In this document: positions 16,347 to 24,717 of the stretch, piece after piece
Layout of the letters: each line of letters starts with the position of its first letter
Position numbering within the stretch: position 1 is the first letter of the stretch
NCBI GenBank assembly: GCA_015231325.1
Contig: JADGBS010000005.1
Coordinates: 1-48,576 of the forward strand
DNA: 48,576 bases
Source of the DNA: Oligoflexia bacterium
GTDB taxonomy: Bacteria > Bdellovibrionota > Bacteriovoracia > Bacteriovoracales > Bacteriovoracaceae
Direction of reading: 5' to 3'
The notes under the pieces: generated by a model
Database searches by the model: none
The model's input: only the letters and a program-made list of their open reading frames with translations
Told to the model about the DNA's origin: nothing
Translations under genes and position numbers: made by a program

Positions 16347-18459
16347 TAGAACTATATTCTTGTGCCAGCTTCTTTTGTACATCACCTGGCAAAGTAGTAT
16401 ACTCCAAAAACTTACAAGAGAATCCAGCTCGTCCTTGAGTAATTGACTTCAGTGAGGTCGAATACTTATACAGCTCTGCCAAAGGCGTCTTAGCTTTAAT
16501 CACCTGATAATTATTTACCGAATCAATTCCCAATATTGATGATCGCCTTCCTTGAAGATCCGCCATTACGTCCCCTACCAAATCTTCTGGAACCATCACC
16601 TCTAACTCGTAAATTGGTTCTAGTAAAAGAGGGTTCGCCTGCAAAAAGGCATCTTTGAATGCCATCGACCCGGCGATCTTAAAAGATATATCGTTAGAGT
16701 CCACACTATGCATCTTGCCGTCGTGTAAAACCACACAAACGTCGCGTGCGTATGAACCGGTAATCGGTCCCTCTTCCATCTTTTCCAAAATTCCCTTCAA
16801 TACGGAAGGAACGTAGCGAGCATCGATGACGCCCCCCACAATCGCGTTGTAAAAAACCAACTTACCACCCCAAGCTAGATCAATAACCTCTTCCTTCCTG
16901 ATAGAGTAACCCTCAGGTTTGGGCATACCCTCATGATACGGCAGAACTTTAATGTGTACTTCTCCAAATTGTCCTGCCCCGCCAGATTGTTTTTTATGAC
17001 GGTACATGGAGTTTGCCTCTTTCTGGATGGTCTCCCGATAAGGAATTCGTGGACGTACGTACGTAGTTTTTACACCGTACAAATGTTGCAATCTCCATCT
17101 GCCCACATCTAAATGCAACTCTCCCTGTCCAGAAACAATCATCTGTTTCAATTCTTTGGAGTACTCTAGTTTAAAAGTAGGATCTTCCTCATGCAGTTCC
17201 CGTAATCCTGCAACCACTTTCTCATCATCATTTTTATTTTCAGCAACTATCGCCAATTGAATTTTGGACTCAGGAAAATCGATAGGCGCAATGATCTGAT
17301 CACACTCTTTGGCATGCAAAGTATGATTGGTCAAAGTGTTCTTCAATTTCACCAACGCGCCAATATCTCCCGCCGCCATTCGATCCACCACATTCCGTGT
17401 TTTTCCATCCATAATTAAAATCTGATTGATCTTTTCAGTATCACCAGTGGTGGCGTTAACAATCTCCATGCCCACTTTCAACTCCCCTGAGCAGACTTTA
17501 AAGAAATTGACTTTGCCCAAATACGGTTCCACCAAGGTCTTATAAACAAAAATTGTAAGTGGCGCCTTCGGATCGCAGACCACCATTTGACCATCCACCG
17601 TTTGCTCGGGCGGAATATCCAATGATGAAGGCGCAACTTCGCCCAAAAATCCCATCAAACGACCACTCCCCATGTTGCTCTTACTAGACAAAGCAAAAAC
17701 CGGATAAATATCACCTTTTATAAAACCGATTCGCAACCCCTGCATCACATCCGCTTCGTCTAAAGCACCATTCTCAAAATACTTTTCCATCAATTTTTCG
17801 TCATTCTCGGCGGCCTTCTCAATCACTTCCGCTCGCAACTTCTGCACCCGCTGCTGTTCACTATCAGGAATCGGCAGCTTCTGCGGTTTTCCACCGGTAT
17901 TAGGAAATCGATACATCACCATCTTCAAAACATCTACAATTGTATCAAATTTTTCCCCCGGATTTAATGGGTACTGTAAAGTGACCGCTTTTGATCCAAA
18001 ACGCGCCTTCACCGTCTCCAAGGCAGAATCGAAATTGGCCTTCGGATGATCCATCTGATTTAGTACAATAACCGTCGGTTTATTAAAATGGGAGACTCGG
18101 TTCCACACAATCTCCGTTCCAACTTCCACGCCTTGTTGACCATTTAACACCAATACACAAGTTGTAGCTACTCTGATTGAAGATAGTACTTCCCCTACAA
18201 AATCGTCCAAACCCGGAGTATCTAGAATATTTATTTTACAATCATGCCACTCCGCATGCATACAAGTTGAATATATAGAATTGCCTCGCTCTTGTTCAAT
18301 TTCATGAAAATCAGAGACTGTACTTTTTTCCTCAACACTTCCTCTCCGCTTAATTATCCCCCCTTCAAATAACATACTTTCGGTCAATGTTGTCTTTCCG
18401 GAACCAGGAGCACCTACTAAAACAATGTTTCTTACCTGACTTTGTTCGTACACTTTCAT
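16333..18459 (-). CDS. EF-G-like translational GTPase (EF-G paralogue)
   Basis: A 708-aa five-domain GTPase. G1 is GAPGSGKTT (residues 15-23), the switch I motif is RGNSIYST instead of the canonical RGITI, G3 is DTPG (about residue 79) and G4 reads NQMD instead of NKMD. Domain IV begins with the YRHKKQSGGAGQFGEV block (canonical EF-G: HKKQTGGSGQ...). The changed switch I and G4 place it with the divergent EF-G-like proteins (often annotated EF-G2 or FusA-like) rather than the housekeeping elongation factor; roles in the family range from ribosome recycling to unknown. AAAGGAG lies five bases before the ATG. It is followed by ptb and the hydrolase on the same strand. Confidence 0.88.
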   Translation of the reverse strand: MKVYEQSQVRNIVLVGAPGSGKTTLTESMLFEGGIIKRRGSVEEKSTVSDFHEIEQERGNSIYSTCMHAEWHDCKINILDTPGLDDFVGEVLSSIRVATTCVLVLNGQQGVEVGTEIVWNRVSHFNKPTVIVLNQMDHPKANFDSALETVKARFGSKAVTLQYPLNPGEKFDTIVDVLKMVMYRFPNTGGKPQKLPIPDSEQQRVQKLRAEVIEKAAENDEKLMEKYFENGALDEADVMQGLRIGFIKGDIYPVFALSSKSNMGSGRLMGFLGEVAPSSLDIPPEQTVDGQMVVCDPKAPLTIFVYKTLVEPYLGKVNFFKVCSGELKVGMEIVNATTGDTEKINQILIMDGKTRNVVDRMAAGDIGALVKLKNTLTNHTLHAKECDQIIAPIDFPESKIQLAIVAENKNDDEKVVAGLRELHEEDPTFKLEYSKELKQMIVSGQGELHLDVGRWRLQHLYGVKTTYVRPRIPYRETIQKEANSMYRHKKQSGGAGQFGEVHIKVLPYHEGMPKPEGYSIRKEEVIDLAWGGKLVFYNAIVGGVIDARYVPSVLKGILEKMEEGPITGSYARDVCVVLHDGKMHSVDSNDISFKIAGSMAFKDAFLQANPLLLEPIYELEVMVPEDLVGDVMADLQGRRSSILGIDSVNNYQVIKAKTPLAELYKYSTSLKSITQGRAGFSCKFLEYTTLPGDVQKKLAQEYSSTKVN

Positions 18460-18773
18460 TAAAACTCCTTTAGTCTAACAAAATGTTAACGCGCATGTGC
18501 TTGTAACTGTGTTCTAAGGCAATCTCGAAGGCAATACTAATGTAGGGAATTCGGATAAAAATTACAACCAAATTGTGATCTAAAAAAAGATGACAAATAT
18601 GACAAAGATGAATGAATATGGCCAAAAGATTACTAAAAGATGACTAAAAAAAGTCACCCGATATCTTATTCCTTCCTTCTCCCCCAGCATATCGGATATT
18701 TAAAATGATTGGGATTTAGATTTATGAGTAGATGGTAATGGCAGACAATATTGCGTAGATAGAAGGTGACGTT
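18460..18773. other. divergent intergenic region
   Basis: 314 bases between the EF-G-like gene (leftward) and the truncated MBL gene (rightward), so it should hold promoters for both. It contains partial direct repeats of aaaagatgac near 18580-18650 and a short CCGATAT/ATATCGG inverted pair near 18659-18702. No ORF, no RNA gene. Confidence 0.4.
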
Positions 18774-19214
18774 ATGTTATATCCGAAATCTGATCATTGT
18801 AATGGAAAGACCTTTTATAACAAATGTAATAATGTTGAAAAAAAATTTATCGATGTTATTAGGTGGCGACTAACTAGTAGAAGGATCAAATGGCCCAAAC
18901 ATATTTCAGATAACCATCGGCCAAACATTGTTAATGAAGTGTCCGTGTCCGATAATCAGGTATACATAACTTACATTAATCATGCTACCCACTTGATACA
19001 ATTAAAAAATATAAATATTTTAACTGATCCAATATTTTCACTTAGGGCCGGACCTTGTTCTTTTATCGGTCCAAAAAGGATTCGTTCTCCAGGGATTTCT
19101 TTTGAGAAGTTGCCATTAATAGACTTGGTATTAATTAGTCACAATCATTTTGATCACTTTGATCTACCATCAATCCGGCAGTTGATCGATAAATTCAATC
19201 GGCAAAAATTATAA
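18774..19214 (+). pseudogene. truncated metallo-beta-lactamase-fold hydrolase (UlaG/NAPE-PLD-like)
   Basis: The 146 residues match the N-terminal half of MBL-fold hydrolases that open RWPKxI and read ITYINHATHLIQLKNINILTDPIFSLRAG, then IGPKR...PGISFEKLP and the metal motif SHNHFDHFDLPS (HxHxDH). Family members run to about 330 residues and need further His/Asp ligands that are absent here. The frame stops at 19214 and the following 145 bases show no continuation, so the 3' half is deleted. A GAAGGTGA site precedes the ATG, so a short peptide may still be made. Confidence 0.75.
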
Positions 19215-19360
19215 AATTTATTGATGATAAAAAAGATAGCGAAGAAGGATGTATTTATCTGCAGTAGTAAAGTAGTAGATTGTGAAACTTCTTTAAAGGA
19301 TATATACTAGGGCTCATTTTGTTATCATCATTGTTTTTAATAATTAAGGAGTGAATAAAA

Positions 19361-20509
19361 ATGGTAGATTGGAATATTATCCGGAAAGAGTTTCCTCTTA
19401 CAAAAAAACTGTTGTATTTTCATAGCGCGGCCGTGTCTCCAATACCTAACGTAGTATTGAATGCTATATTTGATTCTTACCGAAAGTTAAATGAAGAGGG
19501 TGAGATCAATTGGGAGCAAGACATCGAAAGCTACCAAAGAGTTTTAAGTAAATTTGCCCGATACATTAATACGGATAAAAATAATCTTTGCTTTATGTGG
19601 AATACATCAACGGCCATGTCTGTTATCGCGCTATCATTTCTAAGAAAGCACAAAGCTAATTTTAACATTGTGTCAATGGAAGATGAATTTCCTTCAAGTA
19701 CAGTTCCTTTTGAGTATCAAAACATCAAAGTCAAATATGTCAAATCCCAGAATGGGCGATACTCATTAGAATCTATCATGCAACAAATAGATTCGGAAAC
19801 AATTGCTGTAGTTACATCCTATGTCCAATATTGTACGGGATTCAAACAAGATCTACAAAAGTTAGGAGCAGAACTCCAGCAACGCAAAATATTATTTATA
19901 GTGAATGCAACCCAAGCATTCCCATTCTATCCTATTGATGTATCAAAAATGAATATAGATGTGATGACCGCCTCTATACATAAATGGGGGTTTACAGGTC
20001 ATGTAGGCTCCATTTGCTATCTATCCACTGAATTCAGAAGAAGATATGAAACGCCATTTTGTGGTTGGTTATCGCTTGAAGCTAAAGATGGCATTCATAC
20101 AGGAAAGAATGTTCCTCTGACTTTAAAAACCAGTGCTGATGTTTATACGGTGGGAACGATTAATTTACAGGCCATTAATGCATTAAATATAACCTGTGAT
20201 TTTTTAGAATCGGTAGGATTTGAGAACATAAGAAACAGGATTTTTGAACTTACTGATTTATTGATTTTAGGTTTAATCAAGAGAAATGTAAAAATTGTTT
20301 CTCCTGTTAGTAATTGTGCCGAACGTTCTGCAATTGTTGTTTTTAATGTTCCGGAAAAATCGTCTGAAGAACTAGTTGCTTTTTTTAAGGCAAAAAATAT
20401 CTATGTAGGACTGAGAAATGATAATATTAGAATCGCACTAAATATTTTCAACAATGAAAATGATATCGAATATCTATTGAAAGTACTTTCTGATTTTGTA
20501 GATGGGTAG
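19361..20509 (+). CDS. class V aminotransferase (cysteine-desulfurase/isopenicillin-N-epimerase-like)
   Basis: A 382-aa PLP enzyme, complete. It opens IRKEFPLTKKLLYFHSAAVSPIP (the substrate-loop strand of class V enzymes), has NTSTAMSVIAL for phosphate binding, TSYVQYCTGFKQDL, an NATQAFPFYPIDV block with the Asp that contacts the PLP ring nitrogen, and the Schiff-base Lys (about 208) in TASIHKWGFTGHVG. The family includes cysteine desulfurases, kynureninases and epimerases; no active-site Cys loop typical of IscS/SufS was seen, so the reaction is open. AAGGAG lies about ten bases before the ATG. It is flanked by a truncated gene and a TnpB remnant, in an accessory region. Confidence 0.85.
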   Translation: MVDWNIIRKEFPLTKKLLYFHSAAVSPIPNVVLNAIFDSYRKLNEEGEINWEQDIESYQRVLSKFARYINTDKNNLCFMWNTSTAMSVIALSFLRKHKANFNIVSMEDEFPSSTVPFEYQNIKVKYVKSQNGRYSLESIMQQIDSETIAVVTSYVQYCTGFKQDLQKLGAELQQRKILFIVNATQAFPFYPIDVSKMNIDVMTASIHKWGFTGHVGSICYLSTEFRRRYETPFCGWLSLEAKDGIHTGKNVPLTLKTSADVYTVGTINLQAINALNITCDFLESVGFENIRNRIFELTDLLILGLIKRNVKIVSPVSNCAERSAIVVFNVPEKSSEELVAFFKAKNIYVGLRNDNIRIALNIFNNENDIEYLLKVLSDFVDG

Positions 20510-20546
20510 TTGAACCTCCCATTCCTGAAGGAAGGAGATTCCCTCT

Positions 20547-20672
20547 TCACTGGCGCTCTAGTGAGCAACCTCCAAGGGCGTTACGGGTAGTTCCTACCCA
20601 CTGGATATTTATAGCTGCATTTTCATCAGCGTTTATTTCTAATCCACATTTTTTGCAAAGAAATTCAGATTG
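20547..20672 (-). pseudogene. TnpB (IS200/IS605-type) C-terminal remnant
   Basis: On the minus strand 41 residues end in TGA at 20547-20549: CKKCGLEINADENAAINI followed by GGCSLERQ. This is the second half of the TnpB zinc ribbon and the last RuvC motif with its Asp (NADxNAAxNI). The rest of the gene upstream is missing and replaced by the repeat at 20693. Between the stop and the aminotransferase stop (20509) lies a short TTCCT-ga-AGGAA stem, as expected near the right end of such elements. Confidence 0.85.
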
Positions 20673-20692
20673 CGAAAGGAAATAGGAGAAGG

Positions 20693-20872
20693 AAATAGGT
20701 ACCTGCAGACTTTTTTTTAAGGAAATAGGTACCTGCAGACTTTTTTTGAGACAAAAATTATCTAGTGCTTTTTATCCACTCCTTATCATTTTCCAAAGAT
20801 CGCTTGTGCAAGAGAGATGTTTGGGAAATACTTCGTTATAACCAATATAAACAGCAAGTATTGCCAGTTATT
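20693..20872 (+). repeat. 150-bp direct repeat, copy A, with a tandem start
   Basis: 20723-20872 matches 22547-22696 base for base in length with about six substitutions (about 96 % identity by eye). Its first 25 bases (aaataggtacctgcagac plus a T-run) also occur once more in tandem from 20693. It directly follows the TnpB remnant and abuts the truncated serine-hydrolase gene. Confidence 0.9.
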
Positions 20873-20895
20873 ACATATGAGCAGATAAGTTGATC

Positions 20896-21807
20896 AGCAG
20901 CGATAGTAGTTGATACACCTCCTGGAAAAAAATTTAGATATTCAGGTAGGGGATATACTGTTGTACAACAGTTGCTCGAGGATGTATTAAGAAAATATTT
21001 TTCAGATATTGTGAATGATATTCTTCTTATACCAGTTGGTATGGACAGGAGTAATTATGAGCAACCTCTTAATGCTGATCATGCTGTTAATGCATGTGCC
21101 GGCCATATAGAGAGTGGAGCGGTTATTGAAGGCAAACGCAATATTTATCCAGAGCTGGCGGCCGCTGGTCTTTGGAGTACCCCAACTGATTTAGCAAAAT
21201 TTGCAATTGAGATCATGGATGCATTTAACGGTAAATCACAAAAAGTTCTCTCTCAAACAATGGCCAAAGAGATCTTGACTATTCAAGTTGAACCATACGG
21301 ACTTGGATTTAATGTGACAGGTAGGGGGAATGAACTTACGTTTAGTCATGCTGGTGCAAATGAAGGATTTCAATATATATTAATTGCCTACCCCGCAAAA
21401 AATGCAGGCATAGTTATAATGACAAACGGTGATAAAGGGTTATCACTAATTGTTGAAATACTGCTGAGTGTTGCTAACGAGTACTCCTGGCCTAATTTGC
21501 CCAAGATTACGGAAAAGGCCGTGATTAAAGACATTGATTCTGATTTGTTAAACAAATATACAGGTCACTACCTCATTCCGGCCAGTCTACTTGGTCCAAA
21601 TCAAATTGTAATAAATATATCTAAGTCTGATAATAAACTTATTATAAGTAACACACAGATAACAAGATTATTGAAATCCTTCCTGAATCTGAATTGAACT
21701 TTTTTGATTTCGACTCCGGAGAAGAGTACCATTTTGCAAAGAGTAAAGGGGGACAAATAATCGGAATTTCTACCAAGGGAGGAACCATTTTTGATAAAAT
21801 CGATTAA
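20896..21807 (+). pseudogene. serine beta-lactamase-like hydrolase, 5'-truncated and frameshifted
   Basis: The frame opens just after the repeat and reads PPGKKFRYSGRGYTVVQQLLEDV, the YxN/YSG motif region of class C beta-lactamase-like hydrolases, then ELAAAGLWSTPTDLAKFAIEI, YGLGFNV and the HAGANEGF motif (HxG box). The first domain with the SxxK nucleophile is missing. The frame stops at 21697, but the coding pattern continues one frame over (ILPESELNFFDFDSGEEYHF to FDKID, TAA at 21805-21807), showing a frameshift near 21670. Both defects make it non-functional as a hydrolase. The longest ATG-started fragment is 20972-21697. Confidence 0.85.
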
Positions 21808-21874
21808 AAATTAATCAAACACTGATATAAATCGCTCCTTCGAAAAAATCACTACTGTAAAAGATAAAAATAAC

Positions 21875-21903
21875 TTGCTATTTTTAGCAATTTTCGGTAT
21901 AAA
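21875..21903 (+). promoter_or_regulatory. promoter and operator-like palindrome of the toxin-antitoxin operon
   Basis: TTGCTA (-35, 21875-21880), a 17-base spacer and TATAAA (-10, 21898-21903). The -35 box is the left half of a perfect palindrome TTGCTA-tttt-TAGCAA (21875-21890). With the usual 6-7 base distance, transcription starts at about 21909-21910, which is the A of the toxin start codon. The palindrome is a natural site for autorepression by the HTH antitoxin. Confidence 0.6.
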
Positions 21904-21909
21904 GTACCA

Positions 21910-22203
21910 ATGGGGAGAAATAGTTATCCAGCAAAAATGACAGTGAATAACAAAATAATTGAAGAAATCATCATTGATTCTCACTACTTAGATAAACATT
22001 CTGAATCAATGAACGACAATATTATTTTGGGATTAGTAAAAAAATTAGATGGAGGAATATTTATCCCTGATGATGTTGATAATGAGTTTGAATACTTTAA
22101 AGCAGATCCTATAGCGCTTGATGGAAAAAAATATCGTTTGATATGGCTCCTCAAAAAGGATTGTTCATTTTTAGGTGTGGTAAATGCTTTTAGAAGAAGA
22201 TAA
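21910..22203 (+). CDS. putative toxin of a type II toxin-antitoxin pair
   Basis: A 97-aa protein: EEIIIDSHYLDKHSESMND, LGLVKKLDGG, EFEYFKADPIALDGKKYRLIW and a C-terminal LGVVNAFRRR. Size, basic C-terminus and position before an HTH gene fit a type II toxin; the KKYRLIWLL then GVVNAFRR strand pattern recalls small toxin-like families, but I cannot name one and RelE/ParE active residues are not obvious. No ribosome site precedes the ATG at 21910, and the promoter places the transcript start on it, so a leaderless mRNA is likely. An in-frame ATG at residue 10 (21937-21939) is the alternative. Six bases separate it from the antitoxin gene. Confidence 0.65.
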   Translation: MGRNSYPAKMTVNNKIIEEIIIDSHYLDKHSESMNDNIILGLVKKLDGGIFIPDDVDNEFEYFKADPIALDGKKYRLIWLLKKDCSFLGVVNAFRRR

Positions 22204-22209
22204 TAAAAA

Positions 22210-22533
22210 ATGCAAACAACTAAATTTCCAAGTACAAAACGTTTGAAACAAGTTAACAAGCATCTCTCGTCGAGCAAGGTCATGGGAAGCTCAATACTTC
22301 CAAAAAACGCCACAGTTTTAGAAAGAGCTAAATATAATGCCTGTTCAATGATCGTCCAATATGTTATTTCTACCGGAATAAAACAAAAAGAACTGGCGAA
22401 TTTACTTGCTATTGATGAATCTAGAACAAGCGAAATTTTACATTATAAAATTGAAAAATTTACACTCGACAGATTGATTGGTTATACCTCTGTTGTTTAT
22501 CCAAAACTTAAATTATCCTTAAAAGCTGCATAA
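22210..22533 (+). CDS. HigA-like HTH antitoxin
   Basis: A 107-aa protein with a C-terminal XRE-type helix-turn-helix of the HTH_37 kind: GIKQKELANLLAIDESRTSE then KIEKFTLDRLIGY and a final LKLSLKA strand. Such proteins are antitoxins of RelE/HigB-type toxins and repress their own operon through an upstream palindrome, here 21875-21890. The N-terminal 40 residues are likely the toxin-binding part. The gene order (toxin first) is that of higBA. A GAAGAAG purine run precedes the ATG. Confidence 0.8.
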   Translation: MQTTKFPSTKRLKQVNKHLSSSKVMGSSILPKNATVLERAKYNACSMIVQYVISTGIKQKELANLLAIDESRTSEILHYKIEKFTLDRLIGYTSVVYPKLKLSLKAA

Positions 22534-22546
22534 AAAATAGGGGGAA

Positions 22547-22696
22547 AAATAGGTACCTGCAGACTTTTTTTGAGACAAAAATTACCTAGTGCTTTTTATC
22601 CACTCCTTATCATTTGCCAAAGATCGTTTGTGCAAGAGAGATGGTTGGAAAATACTTCATTATAACCAATATAAACAGCAAGTATTGCCAGTTATT
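22547..22696 (+). repeat. 150-bp direct repeat, copy B
   Basis: Second copy of 20723-20872, starting 14 bases after the antitoxin stop. One frame through it is open and continues beyond the repeat as KDKNNRPLKLKQRKPKNFYY before TAA, which looks like the basic tail of a transposase. In copy A the same frame departs from this after the repeat. I take it as the 3' end of a lost insertion sequence; the family is not certain. Confidence 0.85.
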
Positions 22697-22797
22697 GCAA
22701 AAGATAAAAATAATCGACCATTAAAGTTAAAACAAAGAAAACCGAAAAACTTTTACTATTAATCTACTATCTGTTTTTAAATAATTCAGGAACGATC

Positions 22798-24507
22798 ATG
22801 TTGAAGATACTATCTAAAATAATTAACATATTTACGTGGATGTTAATCATCATTTCCCTAATTTTCTCTGTGCTGATCTGCAGGTTAAATCTCACCAAAG
22901 AAGCTATTATAATCTTCATTGGTTCAATTTTAATTTCTCCTATCGTAGAGACATTCATTACTAAAAGAATTAACCATAAGCTAAAAATGGTACTACCGTT
23001 TATTTGGAAACCAGTGTGTATTATATTTGTATGTTTTTTAACAGGAACTAATTTCTTAGGAAATTTTATCAATGAAGTGATCAGTAAAACAGATGATGCG
23101 ATAACTAAAGAAAGGATAGTATCTACCTCAAAAGCTTGTGATGATGGAGAGATGTGGGCATGTTGTGGATTAGCTAGTTTTAAACGTATTGATTATACAG
23201 ATTTTCTATCAAAAAATTGTAAGGATGGAAAAAAATGGGCATGTAATAGTCTTAATTCGAAACTTTATGGTGGAGAACCATCTGAAATAAAAAAACTCTA
23301 CACTAAAGCTTGTGTTGGTGGAAATATGCTCGCATGTATTCAACTCGCCCAATATCTTGACGATAAATCAATAAATACATTTCCAGCAATAGGAAAAAAA
23401 ATATTAGAAGACGCTTGTGATAAAAACATCTCAGAGACTGCATGTCTTGACTTGGCATCATTGGAATCTAAATCAGGTGATCTCTTAAAAGCCAAAAAAT
23501 TTTATACAAAAGCTTGCAACCGAGGATCTTACCAAGGATGTGTTTCTTTAGGCCATATGGAAATAAAAACAGGCGACTTATCTATTGGGAAGAAATTATA
23601 TTTTAATAGTTGCAACGATGGGATACCTTATGCATGCACTAGTCTAGCTTATGTTGAATTAAATTCCGGTAATTTATCCAAGGCCAGAAATTATTTTACA
23701 AAGGGCTGCAATATGGGTGCAAATTCCTGTACCTTTATTGATGTTCTTGATTTTGGTTATGTAGACCAATCCAGAAAAAAAGATCTTTTAGTGGCAGATT
23801 GTAATAATGGGAAAATCGAAACATGTGATACCGCTGCTTCAAAAGAAGAAAATGCCGGAAATGTTATGAACGCAAAAAAACTCTATCTGAAAGCTTGTGA
23901 ATCAGGACGGATGCTTTCTTGTTCTAAAGTTGGACTTCTGAAATCTAAAGAGGGGAATATCATAGAAGCAAAAAAACTTTATCAAAAAGCGTGCGAGGGT
24001 GGATTTAAATGGGCCTGTGAAGAACTTTTGAGATTAGCTCGATTTAAATTTGAAGATATAACTGAAGGAAAAAGGGTATGTTTAAAAGGATGTGATAACG
24101 GATCCAGATTGTGTTGTAATTGGCTTGTTTCCCAAACAAAAAAATCAGGAAATATAATAGAGGCAAAAAAACTTTTAACATTACTTTGCGATAAAAAAGA
24201 TGAAGATGGATATAACTATTATTGTAACGACCTTGCTGACGTAGAAAGAAAGGAAGGCAATCTCACTGGGGCAAAAAAACTTTATTCCAAAGCATGTAAA
24301 ATTTCTAATGGCCGGTCGTCTGCATGCCTTACACTAGCAGATATAGAGCTTACAGAAGGTAATTCACATATAGCTAAGGAACGACATATGGCTTCATGTG
24401 CAGGTGGAGATTTAGGATCATGTGAGAAATTTTCTAATATAAATTCTCAATCACGCAAAATATCTTCTTTTGAAGGAATTATAAAACTTTTAAAATATAT
24501 TTGGTAA
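22798..24507 (+). CDS. Sel1-like/HCP-type Cys-rich helical-repeat membrane protein
   Basis: A 569-aa protein. Two or three hydrophobic segments at residues 1-85 anchor it. The rest is about eleven repeats of about 36 residues with the pattern GNLxxAKKLYxKACxxGxxxACxxLAxLE, each with Cys pairs spaced like those of Helicobacter cysteine-rich proteins and other Sel1-like (SLR) repeats. These fold as disulfide-linked helical hairpins and act as binding scaffolds, often in host or envelope interactions. The Cys pairing implies the repeats lie outside the cytoplasm. CAGGAA precedes the ATG. It stands alone after the repeat-bounded TA segment. Confidence 0.8.
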   Translation: MLKILSKIINIFTWMLIIISLIFSVLICRLNLTKEAIIIFIGSILISPIVETFITKRINHKLKMVLPFIWKPVCIIFVCFLTGTNFLGNFINEVISKTDDAITKERIVSTSKACDDGEMWACCGLASFKRIDYTDFLSKNCKDGKKWACNSLNSKLYGGEPSEIKKLYTKACVGGNMLACIQLAQYLDDKSINTFPAIGKKILEDACDKNISETACLDLASLESKSGDLLKAKKFYTKACNRGSYQGCVSLGHMEIKTGDLSIGKKLYFNSCNDGIPYACTSLAYVELNSGNLSKARNYFTKGCNMGANSCTFIDVLDFGYVDQSRKKDLLVADCNNGKIETCDTAASKEENAGNVMNAKKLYLKACESGRMLSCSKVGLLKSKEGNIIEAKKLYQKACEGGFKWACEELLRLARFKFEDITEGKRVCLKGCDNGSRLCCNWLVSQTKKSGNIIEAKKLLTLLCDKKDEDGYNYYCNDLADVERKEGNLTGAKKLYSKACKISNGRSSACLTLADIELTEGNSHIAKERHMASCAGGDLGSCEKFSNINSQSRKISSFEGIIKLLKYIW

Positions 24508-24614
24508 TTCTTACTTAATATTTATCTAATTATTCACTTAATTTAACATGAATACCAAATTCAATCACTCATATGTAATCACCGTTATTCTATGTGATCA
24601 ATTTGAATTTTTTA

Positions 24615-24700
24615 TTAAAGGCCAAGAGGCAAAATAAACAACACTGCTGACGCAACAAGCACAGTAAATGAAATATTAAGACCGCTAGCGATGAAAAAAA
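24615..24700 (-). pseudogene. decayed transmembrane-segment fragment
   Basis: The minus strand reads IFFIASGLNISFTVLVASAV then LFILPLGL and a stop (24615-24617). The strongly hydrophobic, uninterrupted stretch looks like the last helix of an MFS-type transporter. No further coding was found upstream, as it ends at the start of the MFS gene on the other strand. It may be chance. Confidence 0.25.
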
Positions 24701-24701
24701 T

Positions 24702-24709
24702 GGTATAAT
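24702..24709 (+). promoter_or_regulatory. extended -10 promoter of the MFS gene
   Basis: TGGTATAAT (TGn plus consensus TATAAT at 24704-24709) lies eight bases before the ATG at 24718-24720. Expected transcription start is 24715-24717, giving an mRNA with at most three leader bases. There is no ribosome-binding site and no clear -35 box, as expected for an extended -10 promoter. Confidence 0.5.
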
Positions 24710-24717
24710 TATGCTAT

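Noticed and set aside
20700-20745. Cloning polylinker (overlapping KpnI and PstI sites)
   Set aside because: The string is part of a natural 150-bp repeat that occurs again with substitutions; no vector sequence nearby.
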